In this document: piece by piece, positions 34,811 to 42,902 of the stretch
Position numbering within the stretch: the first letter of the stretch is position 1
How the letters are laid out: each line of letters opens with the position of its first letter
NCBI GenBank assembly: GCA_964613665.1
Contig: CAZTIG010000012.1
Span: 1 to 64,000, forward strand
Direction of reading: 5' to 3'
Length of the DNA: 64,000 nucleotides
Source of the DNA: CAZQFV01 sp964613665
Lineage (GTDB): Bacteria; Chloroflexota; Chloroflexia; DTKN01
Position numbers and translations under genes: made by a program
Notes under the pieces: generated by a model
What the model saw: the letters and a program-made list of their open reading frames with translations, nothing else
Database searches by the model: none
Told to the model about the DNA's origin: nothing

Positions 34811-37783
34811 ATGACACTGCCCACAGGCAAGGCCAGCGGTCCTTGGCGGGGCGCTCTCATCGTCCTGCTCCTTGCCATCCTGGCCGGTCCGGGCCTGCTG
34901 ATCGGCCCGTCCCCTGCGCGCGCGGCGCTCCCGCCGCCGGCGGCCACGCCCTCGCTGCTGCCGGTGCGGGCCGCCCAGGTCTGCTTCCTCCGCGACGGGC
35001 AGCCGTTGCTGGCTTCGCGGCAGGTGGCCCTCCCGGACGACGCACTGGGTGCGGCCCGTGTCCTGCTGGAGTCCTTGTTGGCCGGGCCTACCGCGGAGGA
35101 AGCTGCCCAGGGCTTGACCTCGGCCTTTCCCGCGGGGGCCGTCCTGGCCAATCTGCTGCTGCGGGGCGACGCGGTCACCGCCACCGTTGCCCTGCCGGCC
35201 CGCTTCTTGGAGCGCGAGCTTTCTGCCTCGGTCAGCGACGCCATGGAGCTGCAGTATATCCGCAGCCTGGAGGGGTTGGGCCTGCGCCACTTTTGGCTGT
35301 TCGCCCCCGATCCGAGCGACCCGGCGCGGGTGCGCCTCGTCTCCGACTTTTTGCCCACGCGCCCCACGGCGGCCAGGCCGGCCCTGCCCGACGATGTGCC
35401 GGCGGCGCCGCAGCGCGACACCATTGCCGGGCAGGCGCCCATCTACGGCCAGGGACAGCCGCAGGGCGCGCTCAGCGGCAAGACTGTCTTTATCAGCGCC
35501 GGCCACGGCTGGGAGTGGACCGGCTCCAGCTGGGCCACGCAGCGCGGCGTCAACTGCGGCCTGGTCGAGGATTTCTCCAACGCCGAGATGGTCGATGCCT
35601 ACCTCATCCGCTACCTCTGGAACGCCGGCGCCGATGTCTGGACGGTGCGCGAGCGCGACATGAACCGCAACGAGGTAATCGTCGACAACGACGCCGGGGC
35701 GCCGGGCTACCAGGAGACGGGCAAATGGGCCACTAGCGTCTACACCGGGTACCGCGGGCTGACCTACCGCTACGCCTACGTCACCGGCGACGAGTACACC
35801 GCCACCTGGACCCCGAACATCCCCCAGAACGGTTACTACGGCGTCTACGTTTGGTACCGCCACGGTGCGAACCGGCCCACCGATGCGCTCTACCGCGTTC
35901 GCCACGCCGGCGGCGAGACCGAGGTCCGCCTGAACCAGGAGGTCCACGGCCTGACGTGGCGCTACCTGGGCACCTACTACTTCCTGGCCGGCACAGGCGG
36001 GCATGTTGTCCTCAGCAACCAGTCTGGCGAGGCCGGACAGGCGGTCATCGCCGACGCCGTGCGCTTCGGCGGGGGCATGGGCAGCATCGACTACGGCGGC
36101 GGGATAAGTGCCCGCCCGCGCTACGAGGAAGCCTGCCGAACGTGGGCGCAGTACCAGGGCGCCCCGGCGGACGTCTACTCCGGCGACGTCGTCTGCCGGC
36201 CTCTCTACGCCGAATGGGAGAAGGAGAGCGGCGAGGACGCCGTCTACGTCTCCTGGCACTCCAACGCTATGGGCAGCCCCAACTGCACCGGGACCGCCAC
36301 CGGCACCGAGAGCTACGTGTACCTGGACTATACGCCGGCCGGCAGCGCCGAGCTGCAGTACTTTGTCCACAGCGAGCTGGTGGGCGACATCCGCGCCCTG
36401 TGGGACCCGGCCTGGGTGGACCGGGGGCGCATGACGGCCAACTTTGGCGAGGTGCGCGAGCTGAGCACGATCCCGGGCATGCTGCTCGAGCTGGCCTTTC
36501 ACGACAACCCCGACGACGCCAGCGACCTGCGCGAGCCCAGCTTCCGCCAGCTCTCGGCGCGGGCGGTGTACCAGGGGATCGTCAAGTACTTTGCCAACAA
36601 GGACGGCAGCCCCGTCCGCCTCCTGCCCGAGCCGGCCTGCCACGTGACGGCGCGCAACAGCGGTCCCGGGCAAGTCACGCTGAGCTGGCACGCGCCAGCG
36701 GCCGGCGGGGCCCTGGGCGACCCCGCGGAGCGGTACAAGGTCTATGTCGGCACCGAGGGCCATGCCTTTGACAATGGCCGTGTCTTCACCGCGACCCAGG
36801 CAACCATCACCGGCCTGGCCCCCGGCACGCTCTACTTCTTCCGCGTCACCGCTCTCAACCAGGGCGGCGAATCGTTCCCCTGTCAGACCGCGGCCGTGCG
36901 CACCACGACCACGGGTGCCCGGCCGCTCGCCCTGGTCGTGGACGGGTTCGACCGCCTGGACGAGTACAGCATGATCTACGAGAACGACCCCCGCGTGGGC
37001 ACCTCGGCGCGGATGTACCTGGAGCGGATGAACGGCTACGACTATGCCATCCAACACGGACGGGCCCTGGCTGCAAGTGGGATGGGCTTTGACTATGCCG
37101 CCAACGAGGCCGTCATCGCCGGAGACGTCCTGCTGGGCGACTATGCCATGGTGGACTGGGTGCTTGGCGAGGAGTCCACGGTCGATCGCACCTTTGACGG
37201 CAGCGAACAGGCACTGGTCAGCGCGTACCTGGACGGTGGCGGCGGCCTCCTGGTCAGCGGTGCGGAGGTCGGCTGGGACCTGGACTATCGCGACAACGGC
37301 CGGGCTTTTTACAGCGGCTACCTGAAGGCCTCCTACGCGGGTGACGATGCCGGGACCTACCAGGTGGCGGCAGCCGGCGGCATCTTCGCCGGCCTGCCGG
37401 CTCTATCCTTCGACGATGGCACCCACGGAGCCTACGACGTGGACTATCCCGACCAGATCGTCCCCTTGGACGGTGCCGTGGGTGGCCTGCTCTACCAGGG
37501 CGGGCTGGGCGGCACCGCCGGCCTGGAATACAGCGGCACGTACCGCCTGGTCTACCTGGCCTTCCCACTGGAGGCGGTCTACCCGGAGGCGACCCGCCAG
37601 GCCCTCATGCAGCGGGCGGCGGCGTTCCTGGTGCTGGACAGATACAGGGTCTTTGTCCCGTTGGCGGTGCGCTGCTGGCCCTCCGCAGCCTCCTCCCCGG
37701 CCTGGCGCCTGGGAGTCGGCAGCGCGGCGTGGTGGACGGGCCGGCAGGGGCAATCAGGCAGCCGGGGGCCGGCGCACCCTTGA
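34811..37783 (+). CDS. Large secreted amidase-like protein: GerMN, Amidase_3, golvesin-like, FnIII
   Basis: 990 residues. Signal peptide about 12-38. A GerMN-like domain (about 50-165; LLAGPTAEEAAQGL) comes first. Then an N-acetylmuramoyl-L-alanine amidase (Amidase_3) core, split by an insert: zinc ligands His in FISAGHGWEW (about 231), Glu in NAEMVDAY (about 258) and His in VSWHSNA (about 483), with the catalytic Glu in LLELAFHDN (about 561). The insert (about 298-420; YVTGDEYTATWTPNIPQNG) is golvesin-like and probably binds glycan. A fibronectin III domain (about 613-700) and a C-terminal alpha/beta region (about 705-955) follow. It should cleave stem peptides from peptidoglycan or a similar wall polymer. 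The ATG at 34811 has GGAGG just before it. Confidence 0.85.
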   Translation: MTLPTGKASGPWRGALIVLLLAILAGPGLLIGPSPARAALPPPAATPSLLPVRAAQVCFLRDGQPLLASRQVALPDDALGAARVLLESLLAGPTAEEAAQGLTSAFPAGAVLANLLLRGDAVTATVALPARFLERELSASVSDAMELQYIRSLEGLGLRHFWLFAPDPSDPARVRLVSDFLPTRPTAARPALPDDVPAAPQRDTIAGQAPIYGQGQPQGALSGKTVFISAGHGWEWTGSSWATQRGVNCGLVEDFSNAEMVDAYLIRYLWNAGADVWTVRERDMNRNEVIVDNDAGAPGYQETGKWATSVYTGYRGLTYRYAYVTGDEYTATWTPNIPQNGYYGVYVWYRHGANRPTDALYRVRHAGGETEVRLNQEVHGLTWRYLGTYYFLAGTGGHVVLSNQSGEAGQAVIADAVRFGGGMGSIDYGGGISARPRYEEACRTWAQYQGAPADVYSGDVVCRPLYAEWEKESGEDAVYVSWHSNAMGSPNCTGTATGTESYVYLDYTPAGSAELQYFVHSELVGDIRALWDPAWVDRGRMTANFGEVRELSTIPGMLLELAFHDNPDDASDLREPSFRQLSARAVYQGIVKYFANKDGSPVRLLPEPACHVTARNSGPGQVTLSWHAPAAGGALGDPAERYKVYVGTEGHAFDNGRVFTATQATITGLAPGTLYFFRVTALNQGGESFPCQTAAVRTTTTGARPLALVVDGFDRLDEYSMIYENDPRVGTSARMYLERMNGYDYAIQHGRALAASGMGFDYAANEAVIAGDVLLGDYAMVDWVLGEESTVDRTFDGSEQALVSAYLDGGGGLLVSGAEVGWDLDYRDNGRAFYSGYLKASYAGDDAGTYQVAAAGGIFAGLPALSFDDGTHGAYDVDYPDQIVPLDGAVGGLLYQGGLGGTAGLEYSGTYRLVYLAFPLEAVYPEATRQALMQRAAAFLVLDRYRVFVPLAVRCWPSAASSPAWRLGVGSAAWWTGRQGQSGSRGPAHP

Positions 37784-37800
37784 CGGCAGGCACAAGGTAG

Positions 37801-37829
37801 TTGACAAAAACATATTTCCGTGGTATAGT
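37801..37829 (+). promoter_or_regulatory. Promoter of the cold-shock gene
   Basis: -35 TTGACA (37801-37806), 17-bp A/T-rich spacer, -10 TATAGT (37824-37829). The predicted transcript has a leader of about 185 bases. Confidence 0.88.
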
Positions 37830-37835
37830 ATCCTG

Positions 37836-38020
37836 CGTAGGGCGTAGCAGGTGTGTAACCTTAGGTACGATCGCAGATCGGCCACGAAGGTGTCACCGCC
37901 AGAGCCTTTGTGGCCTCCTATTTTAGGGCCCTCCTGCTCGACCCAGGTAAACCCCGGCAGGCGGACGGGGTAAAGCAAACGGGCATCTGATGGATGCCCA
38001 CGTAAGGAGGAACAGAGGCA
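37836..38020 (+). promoter_or_regulatory. Long structured leader of the cold-shock gene
   Basis: The 5' UTR contains an 11-bp stem (GGCCACGAAGG with CCTTTGTGGCC, one G-T pair, near 37882-37917) and a GGGCATC/GATGCCC hairpin (37980-37999) just before the AAGGAGG site. Long 5' UTRs that refold at low temperature are known for cspA in enterobacteria. A similar thermosensor role here is inference. Confidence 0.5.
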
Positions 38021-38233
38021 ATGCGCGAGCGCGGTCACGTGAAGTGGTTCAATGCCACCAAAGGTTACGGGTTCATCTCCCGTGACGAAGGTGGGGACGT
38101 CTTCGTACACTTCTCCGCCATCCAGGGGTCGGGCTACCGCACCCTGGATGAGGGCGAGGAAGTGGAGTTCGAGGTCGAGCAGTCCCCCAAGGGCCCGCAG
38201 GCAGTCAATGTAGTCCGGTTGGGCCAGGCCTAA
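38021..38233 (+). CDS. Cold-shock domain protein
   Basis: 70 residues, one complete cold-shock (OB-fold) domain. RNP1-like KGYGFISRDEGG (about 14-25) and RNP2-like DVFVHFSAI (about 26-34) carry the aromatic residues that bind single-stranded RNA or DNA. VKWFNATKG starts the domain as in CspA relatives. It acts as an RNA chaperone in the cytoplasm. AAGGAGG precedes the ATG. It is monocistronic: its own promoter, long leader and a strong terminator follow. Confidence 0.95.
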   Translation: MRERGHVKWFNATKGYGFISRDEGGDVFVHFSAIQGSGYRTLDEGEEVEFEVEQSPKGPQAVNVVRLGQA

Positions 38234-38251
38234 CCACTGCCAGCGAACAAC

Positions 38252-38280
38252 GGAGCGGCACCAGCATCTGGTGCCGCTCC
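38252..38280 (+). terminator. Terminator of the cold-shock gene
   Basis: Perfect 13-bp stem GGAGCGGCACCAG (38252-38264) with CTGGTGCCGCTCC (38268-38280), loop CAT, followed by TCACTTTTC. It lies 18 bases after the stop. Confidence 0.85.
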
Positions 38281-38344
38281 TCACTTTTCCCGGTGCAGAA
38301 AGTCAGTCACTGGCCGGCCGCCGGGGCGGGTCGGCACAGGGCCT

Positions 38345-39232
38345 TCACTTGTCCCCGTCCCGGCGGCGAAGGCGGTGGACCCAGCGCTGCCAGGGATTCT
38401 CGGTAGCCGACGGAGGGCCCTCTTCGCTGGCCACCTCGGGCGGCACCGGCTCAGGCCCGGGCTCACCACAGATGGCCGGGAGTTCGGCGGATTGAACGTC
38501 CTCCGGCGGGGCCGGCGGTTCGGTTGCCAAGGATGGCAGGGTCGGTTCGACCGCAGGCCGCTCGGCCAGGACGTGCGCTGCCGGCTCGCCCGGCGAGGAG
38601 ACTGGTGGGACGGCCGGTTCCACTTCCTGCGCCGGCTCCAGGCCAAAGGCGGGCGGGCAGAACTCCGGGGAGGGAAGAGGAGGCACGGTCGGGATCTCGG
38701 CTGGGGCAAGGGCCGCGCTGGGCAGGGGGGCCGGGACAGGCCGGGCCGGCTTGCTCTCAACAGCCGGCTCGTCGCGCACGATTACGGCATCCATGCCGAT
38801 GGTGCGCACCTGGTCGGCCGGCAGGCTGCGCCCCGAGCGGAAGAGAGGGCCCTTTAGCTGGAAGCCGGCGATGCGAAAGCTGGGTAGCTCCAGCTCGAGG
38901 TCGGCGATGTGCCCCACGCGGGTCCCGCTCTCCGAGAGCACTTGCCGGCCATAGATGGGCTTCCTGGCCCGGGCCAGCTCCTTGAAGCGCGGGATGCGCG
39001 AGAGGGGCACCAGGCGGCCGCGGTCCTCGATGGTGATAGCGGCCTCCCCAACGTTGTGGATGTTCGCCGTGGCGACGACCTGCGGCTCTCCGGTGGAGGC
39101 CCGCCGGTCCAGCACCAGTGCCACGACCTGCCGGGCCGACGGGTCCACAATCGTGTCGCGCACCTGGCCCAGTTGCTCCCCCTCCTGCAGGCTCAGGATA
39201 GACATTCCTTTCAGGCTGCTCAGCTTGATCAT
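38345..39232 (-). CDS. PRC-barrel domain protein with long Pro/Ala/Glu-rich tail
   Basis: 295 residues. Two PRC-barrel-like domains are present (about 1-80: GMSILSLQEGEQLGQVRDTI; about 88-155: GRQVLSESGTRVGHIADLEL). PRC barrels occur in photosynthetic reaction-centre H subunit, RimM and many small proteins of unknown role, usually as protein-interaction modules. The rest (about 165-280) is low-complexity Pro/Ala/Glu, then a basic end (WQRWVHRLRRRDGDK). There is no signal peptide. Promoter 39307-39335 drives it alone. Function is unknown. Confidence 0.78.
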   Translation of the reverse strand: MIKLSSLKGMSILSLQEGEQLGQVRDTIVDPSARQVVALVLDRRASTGEPQVVATANIHNVGEAAITIEDRGRLVPLSRIPRFKELARARKPIYGRQVLSESGTRVGHIADLELELPSFRIAGFQLKGPLFRSGRSLPADQVRTIGMDAVIVRDEPAVESKPARPVPAPLPSAALAPAEIPTVPPLPSPEFCPPAFGLEPAQEVEPAVPPVSSPGEPAAHVLAERPAVEPTLPSLATEPPAPPEDVQSAELPAICGEPGPEPVPPEVASEEGPPSATENPWQRWVHRLRRRDGDK

Positions 39233-39306
39233 GGCCTTTCCTCCTTACCGGGCGCTGCGGCAGGCCGCTCCTGTGGACGACCCCTGCGTGGCCGTGCCAT
39301 ACGGCC

Positions 39307-39335
39307 ATTCTACCCGAGAGTGGCGCGCAAGTCAA
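39307..39335 (-). promoter_or_regulatory. Promoter of the PRC-barrel gene
   Basis: Read on the minus strand: -35 TTGACT (39330-39335), 17-bp spacer, -10 TAGAAT (39307-39312). Confidence 0.8.
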
Positions 39336-39348
39336 CCTGGGGCGAGAT

Positions 39349-39508
39349 TGCGCGGCCACATAGACGCCGGCCTTGGCCGGCAAGTGCTCGGCTCCGGCAA
39401 CGGCACGACGTCGCACATTCCGGGGCGCAGCAACGGCGCGGCTGTGCCGCGCTGCGCGCAGGCCGGGCACTTGCCATTCGTGGTGCACAGCCGCGACTTT
39501 CGCCGTGG
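39349..39508 (+). repeat. Palindromic dispersed repeat, copy A (diverged)
   Basis: Diverged member of the family also present at 51380-51544 and 60417-60581. Shared blocks include GCCGGCC-TTG-CCGGCAAGTG, GGCAACGGCACGACG and GGCCGGGCACTTGCCAT, and it ends at CGCCGTGG (39501-39508). The centre has drifted. Boundaries are approximate at the left end. It contains no gene. Confidence 0.75.
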
Positions 39509-39548
39509 AGCTGCGATCCGGACACAGATACCGGTGCACCACGAATGG
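39474..39548. repeat. 15-bp inverted repeat overlapping copy A
   Basis: CCATTCGTGGTGCAC (39474-39488) and GTGCACCACGAATGG (39534-39548) are perfect inverted repeats. The left arm lies in copy A. The right arm is in sequence not found in copies B and C. Confidence 0.75.
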
Positions 39549-39674
39549 TGGGCCGAGGCCCCGATTGTAGCCGCAGGAATCCCGGCCGCACTGGGGCAGA
39601 GGACCCGTCCGGCACGGCTGGGGGCCCACCGGAATGGGTCGCGGCGAGATATGTCCGGATCTCAGGGGGAGGCA

Positions 39675-39703
39675 TTGACGCTCCCCCCGTTCGGCAGTAT
39701 AAT
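39675..39703 (+). promoter_or_regulatory. Promoter of the Wzz-Wzm/Wzt operon
   Basis: -35 TTGACG (39675-39680), 17-bp spacer, -10 TATAAT (39698-39703). Transcription would start about 23 bases before the ATG at 39733. The 500-base gap upstream also holds repeat copy A and the PRC promoter; the remainder shows no feature I can name. Confidence 0.85.
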
Positions 39704-39732
39704 GCGCCCACATTGACCGTCCCTGGAGGTTC

Positions 39733-41466
39733 ATGGTGCGCATCGCTCGGGGTACCCGCGAGACGCATTCCCCCATGCAGGCCCTGCTGCGCCGCTGGCC
39801 CTTTCTCCTGATCCTGATCCTCCTGGGGCTGGCGTTCAGCGCCGTTATCCTGCTGGCCCGGCCGCCGCTCTACGAAGCCGAGGCCACGGTCCGCTACGAT
39901 CCGCAGCGCTACACCTTCGCCGTCCAGGAGCAGGTTGGGGCGTGGGCCCTGCACCCGGCAGTGCAGGAGGAGGCGTGGTCGCTGCTGACCCTGGCCGGCT
40001 TGCCCGGCGGCGCCGACGACGGGTCGGCGATCGAGCTGGGCGCGGCCGACAGCCAGACCCTGTCCGCGCAGGCCCGCTTCCGCGATCCCCTCCAGGCCGC
40101 GGCTGCTGCCGACCAGGCCGCCGCCGCGCTGGTCGATGCCCTGCAGACGATCCGCGGGCAGGACCTCCTGCGTACCCTCCTGCGGCGGACCATCTACCTG
40201 GAGGGCCAGGGCCGGCCGGAAGAGGCCTCCCTTCTGACACCGCACCTGTACGCCCTGCTGGACGCCGGCTTCCTGGCGTACGACCCGGCGATCCCGGTCG
40301 CCTCCTCGCCGCCGCGGCTCGACGCCCAGGACGTGGACGACATGACCGTGGCGGTGCAGCGCATGGCGGATCGCCAGCGGGCGGCGCTCGATGCGCTGTT
40401 CGCCGAGCGCGCCGGTATCGCGGACCCCGCCCGGCTGGCCGAGAACCAGCAGCGGCTGGCCGCGGAGACGGCCCGGCTGGAGCGCCTGCGCGCCGCCCTG
40501 ATCATGCTCAACAAGGAGGGCGATAGCCTCTACCAGGGCGATATGGTCACGTCGCCGCCCGAGGTCCGGCCGGCCGCCGAACCGATCGCCCCGCTCGGCC
40601 CGCCGCAGTGGCCGTTCCTGTTGGTCGGGGCCGGCGGCGGGCTGCTCCTGGGCGTGGTCCTGGCCCTCGCCGACGAGCTGCTGGAGGTGGGGGCGCGGCT
40701 GCGCGAGGTGTTCGCCTACCGCGACCTGGTCTGGAACCTGGTGCTGCGCGACCTGAAGGCCCGCTACAAGAGCTCGATCCTGGGCTACTTGTGGTCCCTG
40801 GTCAACCCCTTGCTGCTGATGGCCGTCTTCACGGTGCTCTTCAAGTACCTCCTTCAGAGCCGTATCCCCAACTTCCCAGTCTTTATCATCGTCGCCCTGC
40901 TGCCCTGGAACTTTGCCGCCAGCTCCATCTCGGGAGCCGTCGGCAGCATTACCAGCCAGGGCGCCCTGATCAAGAAGGTCTATTTCCCCCGCGAGGCCAT
41001 CCCGATTGCCCTGGTGATCGCCAACCTGATCAACTACCTGCTGGCGCTGCCGGCGATGTTCCTGATCATGGTCGTGCTGAACGCCCATTTCCAGCCCGCG
41101 GCCCTGCTCTTCCCGCTCATCGCTCTGATCCAGGCGATCTTCCTGCTGGGGCTGGCCCTTTTCCTGTCGTGCCTGAACGTCTTTTTCCGGGACACCCAGG
41201 TGATCATGGAGGTCCTGCTGACCGCATGGTTCTTCCTGACGCCGGTCTTTTACCGGCTCGACGACGTCGTCCCGCAGTGGGCCCGCCTGGTGCGCTGGCT
41301 CAACCCGATGGCCTCCCTGGTCGACTTTTACCGGGACATCTTCTACCTGGGCGGTATGCCGGGCTGGGATGCCATCGTCCGCACCCTGATCACGGCGCTG
41401 GTGGTCCTGGTGATCGGCTACCTGTTCTTCATCCGCTTCAGCTCGCGCTTCGGGGAGGAGATCTGA
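39733..41466 (+). CDS. Polysaccharide ABC transporter permease (Wzm/TagG-like) fused to a Wzz-like N-terminal region
   Basis: 577 residues. The ABC-2 permease part spans about 323-577: cytoplasmic amphipathic start (RDLVWNLVLRDLKARYKSS), six helices, and LNVFFRDTQVIMEVLLTAWFF typical of the O-antigen/teichoic acid exporter family. The first 320 residues are unusual: a membrane helix (about 23-45), an extracytoplasmic stretch with beta strands and helices rich in Ala (about 46-290), then a second helix (about 293-318). That topology is like Wzz/polysaccharide co-polymerase proteins, which control chain length. It exports a polysaccharide or glycolipid with the ATPase encoded next. GGAGGT precedes the ATG; the stop overlaps the ATPase start. 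Confidence 0.83.
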   Translation: MVRIARGTRETHSPMQALLRRWPFLLILILLGLAFSAVILLARPPLYEAEATVRYDPQRYTFAVQEQVGAWALHPAVQEEAWSLLTLAGLPGGADDGSAIELGAADSQTLSAQARFRDPLQAAAAADQAAAALVDALQTIRGQDLLRTLLRRTIYLEGQGRPEEASLLTPHLYALLDAGFLAYDPAIPVASSPPRLDAQDVDDMTVAVQRMADRQRAALDALFAERAGIADPARLAENQQRLAAETARLERLRAALIMLNKEGDSLYQGDMVTSPPEVRPAAEPIAPLGPPQWPFLLVGAGGGLLLGVVLALADELLEVGARLREVFAYRDLVWNLVLRDLKARYKSSILGYLWSLVNPLLLMAVFTVLFKYLLQSRIPNFPVFIIVALLPWNFAASSISGAVGSITSQGALIKKVYFPREAIPIALVIANLINYLLALPAMFLIMVVLNAHFQPAALLFPLIALIQAIFLLGLALFLSCLNVFFRDTQVIMEVLLTAWFFLTPVFYRLDDVVPQWARLVRWLNPMASLVDFYRDIFYLGGMPGWDAIVRTLITALVVLVIGYLFFIRFSSRFGEEI

Positions 41467-42773
41467 TGGCGGCGGTGGTCTTTGAGGATGTGTCCAAGCA
41501 TTTCGTCCTGCAGCACGAGCGCGATCGCTCCTTCCAGGAACTGGTGGTGAACATGGTGCGGCGGCTGCGCCAGCCGCGCGAGCGGGAGGACTTCTGGGCG
41601 CTTCGCGACGTGAGCTTTGCCGTGGAGACGGGGGAGACGCTGGGGATCATCGGCGAGAACGGCTCCGGCAAGAGCACAACCCTCAAGCTGATCAGCCGCA
41701 TCCTGGAACCGACCCGGGGGTGCATCGAGGTCAACGGCCGCGTCTCCGCCCTCCTGGAACTGGGAGCGGGGTTCCACCCCGACCTGACCGGCCGCGAGAA
41801 CATCTACCTGAACGGCTCGATCCTGGGCTTTAGCCGGCGGGAGATCCGCCGGCAGGCCCAGGATATCATCGAGTTCGCCGAGATGCAGCATTTCATCGAT
41901 ATCCCGGTCAAGCACTACTCCTCGGGCATGTTCATGCGGCTGGGGTTCGCCATCGCCATCCACGTAGACCCCGACATCCTGCTCACCGACGAGGTGCTGG
42001 CGGTGGGGGACGAGTCTTTCCAGCGCAAATGCCTGGAAAAGATCTCCGAACTGCAGTCGGAGGGAAAGACGATCCTCTTTGTCTCCCACAGCATGGATGC
42101 CGTTCGCAGCCTCTGCACCCGTGTGCTGTGGCTGCACCAGGGACGCGTCCAGGCCATCGGGCCGGTCGAGCAGGTCGTGGACGCGTACCTGCTCTTTATC
42201 CACGAGAAGGAGGCCGAGGCCCTGGCAGAGCGACGCCGGCGGACCCGGGTGGTGGAGGAACCCCTCGCGGCGCCGGCGGAAGCCTGTGCCGACGCGGCTG
42301 GCGTGGTGGAGAGCTCGCCTCCACTGGAACCACTGGACCGCTGGGGTTCCGGTGAGATACGCTTCCGCGAGGTGCGCTTCCTCGATCGGAACGGCGAGGA
42401 GTGCTTCCTGCTGCACAGCGGGGAAGAGGCCACCATCGAAATGCGCTACGAGGCTCGCCGCCCGATGAAGGATCCGGTCTTTGGCATCGCCATCTACCGC
42501 CAGGATGGGCTCTGGGTCTATGGCACGAATACCGACATCGACGACATCCCGCTGGGACAGGTGGAAGGTGTGGGCACGGTGCGCTTCGTCTTCCCCCGCC
42601 TACACCTGATCGCGGGCCAGTACTGGTTGGCGGTGGCCGTACACGCCCGCGACGATACACCCTATGACTACTGGCAGCGTTGTTGGGAGTTCGCGGTATA
42701 CTCGCAGCTGCGCGATCTCGGGATCTACCGACCGGAGCACCGCTGGGAGATGGCGAGAGCGGAGCCGCGCTGA
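41466..42773 (+). CDS. wzt: Polysaccharide ABC transporter ATPase with Wzt-type C-terminal domain
   Basis: 435 residues. The N-terminal ATPase has Walker A GENGSGKST (about 66-74), the family pattern LELGAGFHPDLTGRENIYLNG, signature YSSGMFMRLGFAIA and Walker B DILLTDEVLAVGD. The C-terminal third (about 290-425) is a beta-sandwich of Wzt_C type (RFREVRFLDRNGE, YRQDGLWVYGTNT), which in E. coli O9a binds the modified end of the O-antigen. It probably recognises the exported glycan's end. The start ATG overlaps the permease stop (TGATG). Confidence 0.9.
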   Translation: MAAVVFEDVSKHFVLQHERDRSFQELVVNMVRRLRQPREREDFWALRDVSFAVETGETLGIIGENGSGKSTTLKLISRILEPTRGCIEVNGRVSALLELGAGFHPDLTGRENIYLNGSILGFSRREIRRQAQDIIEFAEMQHFIDIPVKHYSSGMFMRLGFAIAIHVDPDILLTDEVLAVGDESFQRKCLEKISELQSEGKTILFVSHSMDAVRSLCTRVLWLHQGRVQAIGPVEQVVDAYLLFIHEKEAEALAERRRRTRVVEEPLAAPAEACADAAGVVESSPPLEPLDRWGSGEIRFREVRFLDRNGEECFLLHSGEEATIEMRYEARRPMKDPVFGIAIYRQDGLWVYGTNTDIDDIPLGQVEGVGTVRFVFPRLHLIAGQYWLAVAVHARDDTPYDYWQRCWEFAVYSQLRDLGIYRPEHRWEMARAEPR

Positions 42774-42815
42774 TCCCCGCCGCACAGCCTGCCTGCGCAA
42801 CGTGTTCCCTGCCAC

Positions 42816-42844
42816 TTGACAACGCCGCGTTGCCGTGATATAAT
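42816..42844 (+). promoter_or_regulatory. Promoter of the MacA/MacB-type operon
   Basis: -35 TTGACA (42816-42821), 17-bp spacer, -10 TATAAT (42839-42844): both boxes match consensus exactly. The ATG lies about 50 bases beyond the expected start. Confidence 0.92.
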
Positions 42845-42902
42845 TCGGCGCGTGAAATATCAATAGTAGAAAGAATCTGCTTGCTGCAAGAGGAGGATAA
42901 GG

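Noticed and set aside
39349..39508. Small gene encoded in the dispersed repeat
   Set aside because: Frames through copies A, B and C are not conserved as proteins, and the palindromic structure explains the similarity.
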